This document shows positions 37,401 to 45,872 of a DNA stretch of 64,000 nucleotides, one piece after another. The stretch lies in contig NZ_LHPI01000005.1 of assembly GCF_001274785.1 (NCBI RefSeq), forward strand, positions 1 to 64,000. The letters run 5' to 3'. The notes under the pieces are model-generated. The model saw only the letters and a program-made list of their open reading frames with translations, ran no database searches and had not been told where the DNA came from. Each line of letters starts with the position of its first letter. The first letter of the stretch is position 1. This stretch comes from Vibrio hepatarius. Its GTDB lineage: Bacteria; Pseudomonadota; Gammaproteobacteria; Enterobacterales; Vibrionaceae. A program made the position numbers and the translations under genes.

Positions 37401-39283
37401 TATTTGGTAATGGTATGCTGCTTTCTAAGCACATTCGTTTGCAAGCTGCGTTTAACCACATGCACATCTTCATCGATCCAAACCCAGAATCAGCAACAAG
37501 CTGGGAAGAGCGCAATCGCTTGTTCAATCTTCCGCGTTCAAGCTGGGAAGATTACAACCCTGAGCTAATTTCTAAGGGTGGCGGTGTATTTTCACGTCGT
37601 GCAAAATCGATTGAGCTGACACCTGAAATCCAGAAAATGATCGGCACTAAGAAAGCTTCGATGGCGCCAAACGAGCTCATCAAGATGATCCTAAGCATGA
37701 AAGTGGATCTTCTATGGAACGGTGGTATCGGTACTTATGTGAAAGCATCAACAGAAACACATACTGATGTTGGTGACCGTGCAAACGACGTACTACGTAT
37801 CGATGGCCGTGACCTACGCGCTAAAGTCGTCGGCGAAGGTGGTAACTTAGGTATGACTCAGCTAGGTCGTATTGAATACGCGCTAACTGGTGGCCGCGTT
37901 AACACGGACTTCGTTGATAACGTAGGTGGTGTAGACTGCTCGGATAACGAAGTTAACATTAAGATCTTCCTAAATGGCCTTGTGGCAAATGGCGATCTAA
38001 CGATCAAACAACGCAACCAGATCCTAGAGTCAATGGAAGATGAAGTGGGCGAGATCGTTTTAGATGACGCTTACTGTCAATCCGAGTCTATCTCTGTGAC
38101 AGAGCAGCAAGGTACTTCGTTAGTGAAAGAGCAAATCCGCTTCATTCACGCGATGGAAAAATCGGGTCACCTAGACCGTGCGCTGGAATACATCCCAGAT
38201 GACGAGACTTTGCTTGAGCGTGAGAAACAAGGTCAAGCCTTAACGCGTCCTGAGCTTTCAGTATTGATCGCTTACGCGAAAATGGTACTAAAAGAAGATC
38301 TTGCACAAGCTGAAATCGCCGATGACAAGTTCCATGCAGAACAACTAGTTAAGTACTTCCCAACGGAGTTACGCCGTAACTATATGGACCAAATGGTTAA
38401 CCACCCGCTACGCGTTGAAATCATCGCAACAGCGCTGGCAAACCAAATGGTTAATGAAATGGGTTGTAACTTTGTCACTCGTCTACAAGAAGAAACGGGT
38501 GCTTCAGTTGTTGATATTGCAAACGCATACGCTGCTGCTCGTGAAATCTACGGACTAGGGCAAGTGTTTGAAGAATTGCGTGAGTTAGACAACCAAGCGT
38601 CGACGCAAGCTCAGTACGATATGATGTACTATGTTCGTCGTACACTACGTCGTCTGTCACGTTGGTTGCTACGTAACCGTACCGGTAAGCAATCTGTCAA
38701 CGAACTGATTGCGCTATACCAAGCGGACGTTGCAACAATCAAAGCTGACCTAGACAACATGCTGGTTCCTGCAGAAGTGAAAGAGCATGACGAAATGGCG
38801 AAAGCTTGGATTGATCAAGGCGTGACCGCTGAACTTGCGAATTACGTATCTCGTTTATCTAGTCTATACTCAGTACTGGATATTTCCACAGTATCTCGTG
38901 AAACAGGCAAGTCAGTTGAGAAAAGTGCAAAACTGTACTTCAACCTTGGCGATCGTTTGTCACTGCATTGGTTCTTGAAACAGATCAACAACCAAGCGGT
39001 AGACAACAACTGGCAAGCGCTTGCTCGTGCTGCATTCCGCGAAGATCTCGATTGGCAACAACGCCAGCTAACAGGCCAAGTGCTAAGTTGCGGTTGTACT
39101 TCAGAAGCGCTAGACGTAATGCAAGCGCTAGAAGACTGGGTGAACGCAAACGAAGTTTCACTTCAACGTTGGGAAAGCATCCTAAACGAGTTCAAAGTGG
39201 GTTCAGTTCACGAGTTTGCTAAGTTCTCCGTTGCATTGCGCGAACTAATGTTACTAAATCTGAATTGTTCAGCTATTGAGTAA
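34442..39283 (+). CDS. gdhB: NAD-specific glutamate dehydrogenase, large (GDH-180) type
   Basis: The 1,613-residue enzyme is the large NAD-dependent glutamate dehydrogenase, which deaminates glutamate to 2-oxoglutarate and serves catabolism. A long N-terminal regulatory part with ACT-like folds (about 1-700) precedes the catalytic domain, where [28 protein letters not shown] and [10 protein letters not shown] hold the glutamate-binding lysines and [17 protein letters not shown] belongs to the NAD-binding half. A helical C-terminal extension follows. ATG 34442 is preferred over GTG 34436 because GGAG lies seven bases before it. The gene has its own terminator. Confidence 0.95.
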   Translation: [1613 protein letters not shown]

Positions 39284-39333
39284 TGATTACTCATAATTAA
39301 TTGAATTATTCGGTAAAACATTTGATAATACAG

Positions 39334-39357
39334 CCCCGTTTATAACGGGGTTTTTTT
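39334..39357 (+). terminator. Terminator of the glutamate dehydrogenase gene
   Basis: CCCCGTT-TAT-AACGGGG followed by seven T. Confidence 0.92.
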
Positions 39358-39371
39358 CTTTCGGAGGCACG

Positions 39372-40382
39372 ATGCTTTACCGTCTAGCCAGAACTGGCTT
39401 TTTTCAACTTGATGCCGAAAAGGCACATGATCTTGCAATTCAAAACTTCAAACGTTTCACCGGCACTCCTCTCGATCTCTTCTATCGTCAACAACTTCCA
39501 GCTCGTCCAGTAGAATGCATGGGGCTTACATTCCGTAACCCAGTTGGTCTTGCTGCGGGTTTAGATAAGAACGGCGAGTGTATTGAAGCTTTTGATGCAA
39601 TGGGCTTTGGCTTTGTTGAAGTAGGTACGGTTACACCACGTCCTCAATCAGGCAACGACAAACCACGTCTTTTCCGCTTAGTGCAAGCAGAAGGGATCAT
39701 CAACCGCATGGGTTTCAATAACCTAGGTGTTGATAATTTAATTGAGAACGTTAAGAAAGCGAAGTTTGATTGCGTACTCGGTATTAACATTGGTAAGAAC
39801 AAAGACACGCCAATCGAAAAGGGCGCGGAAGATTATCTGATCTGTATGGAAAAGGTTTACCAATATGCGGGTTACATCGCGGTAAACATTTCATCACCAA
39901 ATACCCCGGGACTACGCTCACTACAATACGGTGAAGCATTGGATGAACTGCTTGCTGAGCTGAAGCAGAAACAGTCGGAGTTGGCGGCGAAGCATGATAA
40001 GTACGTACCGTTGGCACTGAAGATCGCACCGGATCTTAGTGATGATGAGATCAAGCAGATCTGCGAATCATTGATCAAAAATAACATCGACGGTGTTATC
40101 GCAACCAACACAACACTCGACCGAAGCATGGTTGATGGTATGAAGCATGCGAACGAAGCAGGTGGTCTAAGTGGTCGTCCTGTGCAATTAAGAAGTACCG
40201 AAGTGGTTCGCCAACTGCATGAGCAACTTGGTGAGCAGATTCCAGTAATTGGAGTAGGTGGCATTGATTCGTACGTGGCTGCAAAAGAGAAAATGATGGC
40301 GGGTGCAAAACTGGTGCAAGTTTACTCTGGTTTCATTTACCACGGTCCGGGCCTAGTGGCGAAGATCGTCAAGAACCTTTAA
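39372..40382 (+). CDS. pyrD: Quinone-dependent dihydroorotate dehydrogenase
   Basis: The 336-residue class 2 enzyme oxidises dihydroorotate to orotate in pyrimidine synthesis and passes electrons to the quinone pool. The N-terminal helix ([22 protein letters not shown]) attaches it to the membrane; the FMN barrel shows [42 protein letters not shown] (catalytic serine) and IGVGGI. The order pyrD-zapC-rlmKL-uup follows E. coli. Confidence 0.97.
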   Translation: MLYRLARTGFFQLDAEKAHDLAIQNFKRFTGTPLDLFYRQQLPARPVECMGLTFRNPVGLAAGLDKNGECIEAFDAMGFGFVEVGTVTPRPQSGNDKPRLFRLVQAEGIINRMGFNNLGVDNLIENVKKAKFDCVLGINIGKNKDTPIEKGAEDYLICMEKVYQYAGYIAVNISSPNTPGLRSLQYGEALDELLAELKQKQSELAAKHDKYVPLALKIAPDLSDDEIKQICESLIKNNIDGVIATNTTLDRSMVDGMKHANEAGGLSGRPVQLRSTEVVRQLHEQLGEQIPVIGVGGIDSYVAAKEKMMAGAKLVQVYSGFIYHGPGLVAKIVKNL

Positions 40383-40409
40383 GGTCTCTACAATAAGTTA
40401 TTGATTGTC

Positions 40410-40422
40410 GTGACATTGTCAC
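40410..40422. promoter_or_regulatory. matS site 1 (MatP binding)
   Basis: GTGACATTGTCAC agrees at every position with the E. coli consensus GTGACRNYGTCAC. It lies 27 bases after pyrD. MatP, encoded 10 kb away, binds such sites to organise the terminus macrodomain. Confidence 0.85.
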
Positions 40423-40456
40423 GCGGTGATGTTTTTAACTTTATAGCGTTTTATCG

Positions 40457-40489
40457 AGAGGAAATGAGTTTTCATTTCCTCTTTTTTTT
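40457..40489 (+). terminator. Terminator of pyrD
   Basis: AGAGGAAATGA pairs with TCATTTCCTCT around GTTT, followed by a T run. Confidence 0.9.
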
Positions 40490-40578
40490 CGTTTACGAGC
40501 TTATAAAATTCAGATTATTGCTTGGAAAGGTAATTAAGCGTTTTACCTAGAATCACAACTAATGAAGAGATTGGAATA

Positions 40579-41124
40579 ATGCTTAAACCCAGTGACAAAT
40601 GGACTTGGTACTATGATGACTCAGAAGGGCACCTAATGCTCGACTTGGGTGATGGCATGGTATTCAAGACAAACCTTCCTCGTAAACTCATTGTGGATTG
40701 TGCAATTGGCATTAATGAATTCTCAGTTGATGATGCTGCTGCCTTTATGACTTATAAAGAACAGATTGCATATCTAGACTTGTCGGAACCGCGTCAAGCT
40801 GAGCTGGCTCTATATTGCGTTGCTGCTAAGCGTTTCCACAAACCAGTTCAACCAAAGAGCTGGTTCTTTGATTCGCTATCTGATGGTTCAGTCCATGTTG
40901 AAGAGGGAGACTTCGTTCAGCTAAACAGTTCTAGCCATAGCGGCGTATTCATTATTTTAGAAGTCGGAGAGTGCGCAAGCTTGTGTGCATCCGTTTCGCT
41001 GGAAGAGTTTGTTTTAAGTGGCTCTAAAACACTGGTATTTGGCCAGGCAATTAAAGTCATGCATGACCGCATGCTTCCAGTAAATCACCATTTCCAAGTC
41101 CAACCGATTGCGATGGTTGGCTAA
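40579..41124 (+). CDS. zapC: Cell division protein ZapC
   Basis: The 181-residue protein matches ZapC (start MLKPSDKWTWYYD, DLGDGMVFKTNLPRKLI, FSVDDAAAF), which binds FtsZ and promotes bundling of the Z ring at midcell. Length and position after pyrD fit E. coli YcbW. It has its own terminator. Confidence 0.92.
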   Translation: MLKPSDKWTWYYDDSEGHLMLDLGDGMVFKTNLPRKLIVDCAIGINEFSVDDAAAFMTYKEQIAYLDLSEPRQAELALYCVAAKRFHKPVQPKSWFFDSLSDGSVHVEEGDFVQLNSSSHSGVFIILEVGECASLCASVSLEEFVLSGSKTLVFGQAIKVMHDRMLPVNHHFQVQPIAMVG

Positions 41125-41148
41125 GTTTCGTTCCTTTTTTCATTTCCC

Positions 41149-41173
41149 ATCGGCCTTATGGCCGATTTTTTTT
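41149..41173 (+). terminator. Terminator of zapC
   Basis: ATCGGCC-TTAT-GGCCGAT followed by seven T. Confidence 0.92.
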
Positions 41174-41555
41174 GCCCTAAATTCAGGACGCTTAGCGATT
41201 ATCTGCGCTGTTCACTCTAGCTCAATTGTGAGAAGCGTGCAGTTTTCGTCCATTAAATGCCTATTATTTTTCCACTTTTAGCCCGGCTTGAGAGGGGTAA
41301 TTCATTCATAATTCCCCATTTAGGCTAATTCTGTAATTTAATTTCACTAATTTTTGGTATTGGCATAGACCAATTTTGATGTGAATAAGCATTCACTATC
41401 GCCATGAGGCCTATAAATTGGTTAAAAATCAGCTGGTGTGAGTGTTGATGTGAAAGTCAGAGACAGAAGGCACTTTTAGGTGAATAAATGCTCAGTTGGA
41501 CGGCGTGAGGGGTGAGAAACCGTAATTGAGTTAACGAATTTGAACCAATGTCGGG

Positions 41556-41561
41556 TATAAT
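41556..41561 (+). promoter_or_regulatory. Candidate -10 box of rlmKL
   Basis: TATAAT lies 35 bases before the rlmKL ATG; the open frame that begins upstream of it at 41548 would start inside the promoter and is rejected. Confidence 0.45.
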
Positions 41562-41595
41562 GCGGGGTCATTTTCTAAGAAATAAAAAGTTCACT

Positions 41596-43719
41596 ATGCA
41601 TCAATATCTTGCGGTTACTTCCAATGGGCTGGAGAACCTGTTAGTTGAAGAGCTAACAAAGCTAGGGATTACCAATGCTAAACCTGTTCAGGCAGGGGTT
41701 AGATTCAAGGCATCTAACGAGCAAATCTATCGTTGCTGTTTATGGAGCCGACTAGCTTCGCGTTTTGTGCGCATTCTTTCTGAGTTCACGTGTAACGATG
41801 ATATGGATCTCTACCTAGCTGCATCAGCGGTGAATTGGGTGAATCAATTCCATAGCTCGAAGAATTTTGTGGTTGACTTCAATGGTACAAACCGCGAAAT
41901 CCGCAATAGCCAATATGGCGCAATGAAGGTAAAAGATGCGGTAGTGGACGCTTTCAACAAAAAGAACCTACCACGCCCATCGATCAGTAAAGATCGTGCG
42001 GATCTTCGCATTCATGTTCGCTTACACCGAGATAAAGCCATTCTTGGTATCGATATGGTTGGCGGCGGTTTACACCAACGTGGCTATCGTCCTGAGTCGG
42101 GTAAAGCACCTCTACGTGAAACCTTGGCAGCGGCTATCATTCTCCGCAGTGGCTGGGATGAGACCAAACCTCTACTAGACCCTATGTGTGGTTCAGGTAC
42201 CTTGCTTATTGAAGCGGCAATGATGGCGGCAAACATGGCGCCAGGCGTTAATCGTAAGAAGTGGGGATTCGAGTCACTAGAAGACTTTGAACCAGAGCTA
42301 TGGGCAGAGATTAAGTCTGAAGCTGCAGTACAAGCGAGACGCGGCGTCAAAAAAGTTGACGCTAAGTTTTATGGCTTCGATAACGATGCTCGAGTACTAC
42401 AAACTGCACGAGATAACGCCCGTCGTGCCGGTGTAGAAGATCTGATTGACTTTAAAGAGGCTGACGCCGCTAAGGTTGTTCGCCCTGCAGAGTTTGTCAA
42501 CGGTGTTATCGTATCAAACCCACCTTATGGTGAGCGTTTAGGTACACATCCAGGCTTGATTGCGCTCTATACTGCGTTTGGTGCTCAACTGAAAGCACAA
42601 TTTGGCGGTTGTCAGGCATCTATCTTCTCTAGCTCTGATGAACTGTTAAGCTGCCTCCGTATGCGTGCTGACAAGCAATACAAGCTGAATAACGGTGCGT
42701 TGTTGTGTCATCAGAAGAATTACTCAATCAGTGATCGTCCTGTAGAGAGTTCAGGTGACGCTGTCACTGAATCAACGATTGCTCCTGACTTTTCAAACCG
42801 CCTGAAGAAGAATATCGCGAAGATCGGTAAGTGGGCGCGTAAAGAAAAACTGGATTGCTACCGAGTCTACGACGCTGATTTGCCAGAATACAATGTGGCG
42901 ATTGATGTCTATCTGGATCATCTTGTGATTCAGGAATACGCAGCGCCGAAGAATATTCCAGAAGAGACAGCTAAGCGCCGTTTAACCGACATTATCCGAG
43001 CAGCTATCCAAGTAACGGACACTGACGCGAACAAAGTCGTATTGAAGGTTCGTGAAAAGCAAAAAGGCCGTTCGCAGTATCAAAAGCTTTCGCAAGAATC
43101 AGAAACCATGACCGTTAATGAATACGGCGTGAAGTTGATTGTAAACTTGCATGACTACTTGGATACTGGCTTGTTCCTTGACCATAAGATTACCCGCCGT
43201 AAGTTGGGCGAAATGGCGCAAGGCAAAGATTTTCTGAATCTATTCGCTTACACAGGTTCTGCAACGGTACACGCCGCTTGTGGTGGGGCTAAGTCAACCA
43301 CAACGGTTGATATGTCTAAAACCTACCTAGATTGGGCGAGAGAGAACATGAAGCTCAATGGTCAGGTTGGTCGTCAGCATCGTTTCGAGCAGGCTGACTG
43401 CTTGCAATGGTTAGAAAAGTCGACTGCACAATTCGATCTTATTTTTATCGATCCGCCAACGTTCTCTAACTCGAAGCGCATGGAGCAGAGTTTTGACGTT
43501 CAGCGCGACCATATCCAGTTAATGACTAATCTCAAACGTCTGCTACGTGCTGGTGGCACCATTGTATTCTCGAACAACAAACGTCACTTTAAGATGGACG
43601 AGGAGCAACTGGCAGAGCTTGGTTTGGAAGCGAAAAACATATCACACCAAACGTTGCCAATGGATTTCTCGCGCAACAAACACATCCACAACTGCTGGAT
43701 CGTAACTCACAAGGACTAA
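41596..43719 (+). CDS. rlmL: Bifunctional 23S rRNA methyltransferase RlmKL
   Basis: From ATG 41596 the protein has 707 residues (702 in E. coli). The N-terminal half carries a THUMP domain and the RlmL enzyme ([24 protein letters not shown]) that makes m2G2445; the C-terminal half is RlmK ([31 protein letters not shown]) that makes m7G2069. The two halves are joined by a linker near residue 385 whose DNA contains a matS site. The next gene follows after 10 bases. Confidence 0.96.
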   Translation: MHQYLAVTSNGLENLLVEELTKLGITNAKPVQAGVRFKASNEQIYRCCLWSRLASRFVRILSEFTCNDDMDLYLAASAVNWVNQFHSSKNFVVDFNGTNREIRNSQYGAMKVKDAVVDAFNKKNLPRPSISKDRADLRIHVRLHRDKAILGIDMVGGGLHQRGYRPESGKAPLRETLAAAIILRSGWDETKPLLDPMCGSGTLLIEAAMMAANMAPGVNRKKWGFESLEDFEPELWAEIKSEAAVQARRGVKKVDAKFYGFDNDARVLQTARDNARRAGVEDLIDFKEADAAKVVRPAEFVNGVIVSNPPYGERLGTHPGLIALYTAFGAQLKAQFGGCQASIFSSSDELLSCLRMRADKQYKLNNGALLCHQKNYSISDRPVESSGDAVTESTIAPDFSNRLKKNIAKIGKWARKEKLDCYRVYDADLPEYNVAIDVYLDHLVIQEYAAPKNIPEETAKRRLTDIIRAAIQVTDTDANKVVLKVREKQKGRSQYQKLSQESETMTVNEYGVKLIVNLHDYLDTGLFLDHKITRRKLGEMAQGKDFLNLFAYTGSATVHAACGGAKSTTTVDMSKTYLDWARENMKLNGQVGRQHRFEQADCLQWLEKSTAQFDLIFIDPPTFSNSKRMEQSFDVQRDHIQLMTNLKRLLRAGGTIVFSNNKRHFKMDEEQLAELGLEAKNISHQTLPMDFSRNKHIHNCWIVTHKD
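42755..42767. promoter_or_regulatory. matS site 2 (MatP binding), inside rlmKL
   Basis: GTGACGCTGTCAC is a second perfect fit to GTGACRNYGTCAC, 2.3 kb from site 1, coding for the interdomain linker GDAVT. Confidence 0.85.
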
Positions 43720-43729
43720 GTAGACTGAC

Positions 43730-43972
43730 GTGATCACTCTATACAGTACAGAAGGGTGCCACCTCTGTGAGATGGCCTTTGAACTTTGCCAGCAAGCAGG
43801 AATCAGTAATCAAGTAGAGATTATTGATATCGCTTTTGATGATGAGCTATTCTCTCGTTACGGCGTAACTATTCCGGTGCTGAATTTTCAAGGAAACGAG
43901 ATAAATTGGCCCTTTGATTTACAAGAATTACAACATTGGTTAGATAGCAATGGCATTACTTACCATCAATAA
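43730..43972 (+). CDS. Glutaredoxin-like protein
   Basis: The 80-residue protein begins with GTG and has a thioredoxin-fold start with the redox pair in STEGCHLCEMA, a TIPVL cis-proline motif, and an acidic surface. It belongs to the small glutaredoxin-like (DUF836-type) group; the partner is unknown. It lies 10 bases after rlmKL and its last 23 bases overlap the start of uup, so the three genes form one unit. Confidence 0.85.
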   Translation: MITLYSTEGCHLCEMAFELCQQAGISNQVEIIDIAFDDELFSRYGVTIPVLNFQGNEINWPFDLQELQHWLDSNGITYHQ

Positions 43973-45866
43973 CGGATTGCTGGCGTACGGTGATCACCCT
44001 TTACTGGACCACGCAGACTTTGCGCTGCAAGAAAATGAACGCGTATGTTTGGTTGGCCGCAATGGCGCGGGTAAATCAACCCTGATGAAAGTGCTAGCTG
44101 GCGAAGTTCACTTAGACGACGGCAAACTTACGGTAACGCAAGATGTCGTGGTTTCTCGCTTAGAGCAAGATCCACCTCGTAACCAGGAAGGTACAGTATT
44201 TGATTACGTCGCTGGTGGTTTAGCTGAAATAGGGCATCAACTTAAGATCTATCAAGATCAGCTCGATCTCATCGCTGTTGACCCTTCAGAGCAAAACATC
44301 AACAAACTGGCTCGGATTCAAGAGCAGCTTGAACACACTGGAGCATGGCGTTTTGAAGACCGTATTCAGAACGTGCTCGCTGCGTTGAAGCTGGATGGTC
44401 ATACTAAATTAACCGATCTGTCGGGTGGCTGGCAGCGTAAAGCGGCACTGGCACGCGCTCTGGTGCGCGATCCTGACGTATTACTTCTCGATGAGCCAAC
44501 CAACCACTTGGACGTCACTACTATTGAGTGGCTAGAGACATTCCTGAAGGATTTTCGTGGTTCTATCATCTTTATCTCGCACGACCGTACCTTTATTAAA
44601 TCGATGGCGACACGCATTGTCGATCTAGATCGCGGTAAGCTTGCTTCTTTCCCTGGTAATTACGACAACTACCTAGTTGAAAAAGAAGAGATGCTGCGTG
44701 TAGAAGAGATGCAGAACGCTGAGTTTGATAAAAAACTCGCTCAGGAAGAAGTGTGGATTCGCCAAGGTATCAAAGCTCGTCGTACTCGCAATGAAGGTCG
44801 TGTTCGCGCGCTTAAAAAGCTTCGTGAAGAACGAATTAACCGCCGTGAAGTACAAGGCAAAGCGAATATCCAAATCGATGATGCATCGCGCTCAGGCAAA
44901 ATCGTTTTCGAAGCTGAGAACATCAACTACAGCATTGATAATAAATCGATCGTTAAAGATTTCTCTTTCAATATTATGCGTGGTGACCGCATCGCGTTGA
45001 TTGGTCCAAATGGCTGCGGTAAGAGTACGTTGCTTAAGTTGCTGCTTGACGAACTCAAACCGAACTCCGGCAAGCTGCATTGCGGTACCAAGCTGGAAGT
45101 GGCGTATTTTGACCAATACCGTGAAATCCTCGACCCAGAGAAATCAGTGATTGATAACCTCGCCGATGGTAAACAAGAAGTTATGGTGGGTGGTCGTCAA
45201 CGTCACGCACTGAGTTACTTACAAGATTTCTTGTTTGCACCAAAACGCGCTCGAACACCAGTCAAAGCCTTGTCTGGCGGCGAAAAGAACCGCTTGTTAC
45301 TGGCTAGAATCTTCCTTCGACCAAACAACTTGTTGGTGCTTGATGAACCAACCAACGATTTAGATATCGAAACTTTGGAACTTTTAGAAGATTTACTTGC
45401 CAACTATCAGGGTACCTTATTACTGGTTAGCCACGATCGTGAGTTCGTTGATAATACAGTAACGACGAGCTGGATATTCGAAGGCGATGGTGTCATTGAA
45501 GAGTTTGTTGGTGGTTATCATGATGCTCAGTACCAAAGAGCGCAGACTCATAAGTCTCGAGCGGTTGAAAAACCAGCAAAGTCGAGCGAGCAGGTTGAAG
45601 AAACTCCCAAAACTGCACCTGTTAAGGGTAAGTCTAAGAAGTTATCTTATAAACTGCTGCGTGAGTTAGAAGCACTGCCAGCAAAACTAGAAGAATTAGA
45701 AGCTGAGATTGAAAGCTTGCAAGAGCAAGTGAACAGCCCAGAGTTTTTCTCAAAACCAGTAGAACAGACACAACCGATTTTAGACAAGCTCACTGCAATA
45801 GAGCAGGAGCTGGAAGTTGCTTTTGAGCGATGGGAAGAGCTCGAAGCAATGCAACAGGAAAGTTAA
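43950..45866 (+). CDS. uup: ABC-F ATPase Uup
   Basis: The 638-residue soluble protein has two ATPase cassettes without membrane parts: GRNGAGKST / LSGGWQRKA / LLLDEPTNHLD and GPNGCGKST / LSGGEKNRL / LVLDEPTNDLD. Between them is the ABC-F linker, and the last ~90 residues form a coiled coil (LRELEALPAKLEELEAEIESLQEQ) as in E. coli Uup. The family acts on ribosomes; Uup also affects precise excision of transposons in E. coli. Confidence 0.95.
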   Translation: MALLTINNGLLAYGDHPLLDHADFALQENERVCLVGRNGAGKSTLMKVLAGEVHLDDGKLTVTQDVVVSRLEQDPPRNQEGTVFDYVAGGLAEIGHQLKIYQDQLDLIAVDPSEQNINKLARIQEQLEHTGAWRFEDRIQNVLAALKLDGHTKLTDLSGGWQRKAALARALVRDPDVLLLDEPTNHLDVTTIEWLETFLKDFRGSIIFISHDRTFIKSMATRIVDLDRGKLASFPGNYDNYLVEKEEMLRVEEMQNAEFDKKLAQEEVWIRQGIKARRTRNEGRVRALKKLREERINRREVQGKANIQIDDASRSGKIVFEAENINYSIDNKSIVKDFSFNIMRGDRIALIGPNGCGKSTLLKLLLDELKPNSGKLHCGTKLEVAYFDQYREILDPEKSVIDNLADGKQEVMVGGRQRHALSYLQDFLFAPKRARTPVKALSGGEKNRLLLARIFLRPNNLLVLDEPTNDLDIETLELLEDLLANYQGTLLLVSHDREFVDNTVTTSWIFEGDGVIEEFVGGYHDAQYQRAQTHKSRAVEKPAKSSEQVEETPKTAPVKGKSKKLSYKLLRELEALPAKLEELEAEIESLQEQVNSPEFFSKPVEQTQPILDKLTAIEQELEVAFERWEELEAMQQES

Positions 45867-45872
45867 CATCGA

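Larger units (their letters stand above)
41125..41595. other. Intergenic region between zapC and rlmKL
   Basis: Apart from the zapC terminator and a -10 box close to rlmKL, this 471-base stretch shows no open frame. E. coli has ycbX here on the opposite strand; it is absent. Confidence 0.5.

Noticed and set aside
41690..41698. AGGCAGGGG, and similar AGGCAGGG near 47389, as KOPS.
   Set aside because: One base short of GGGNAGGG.
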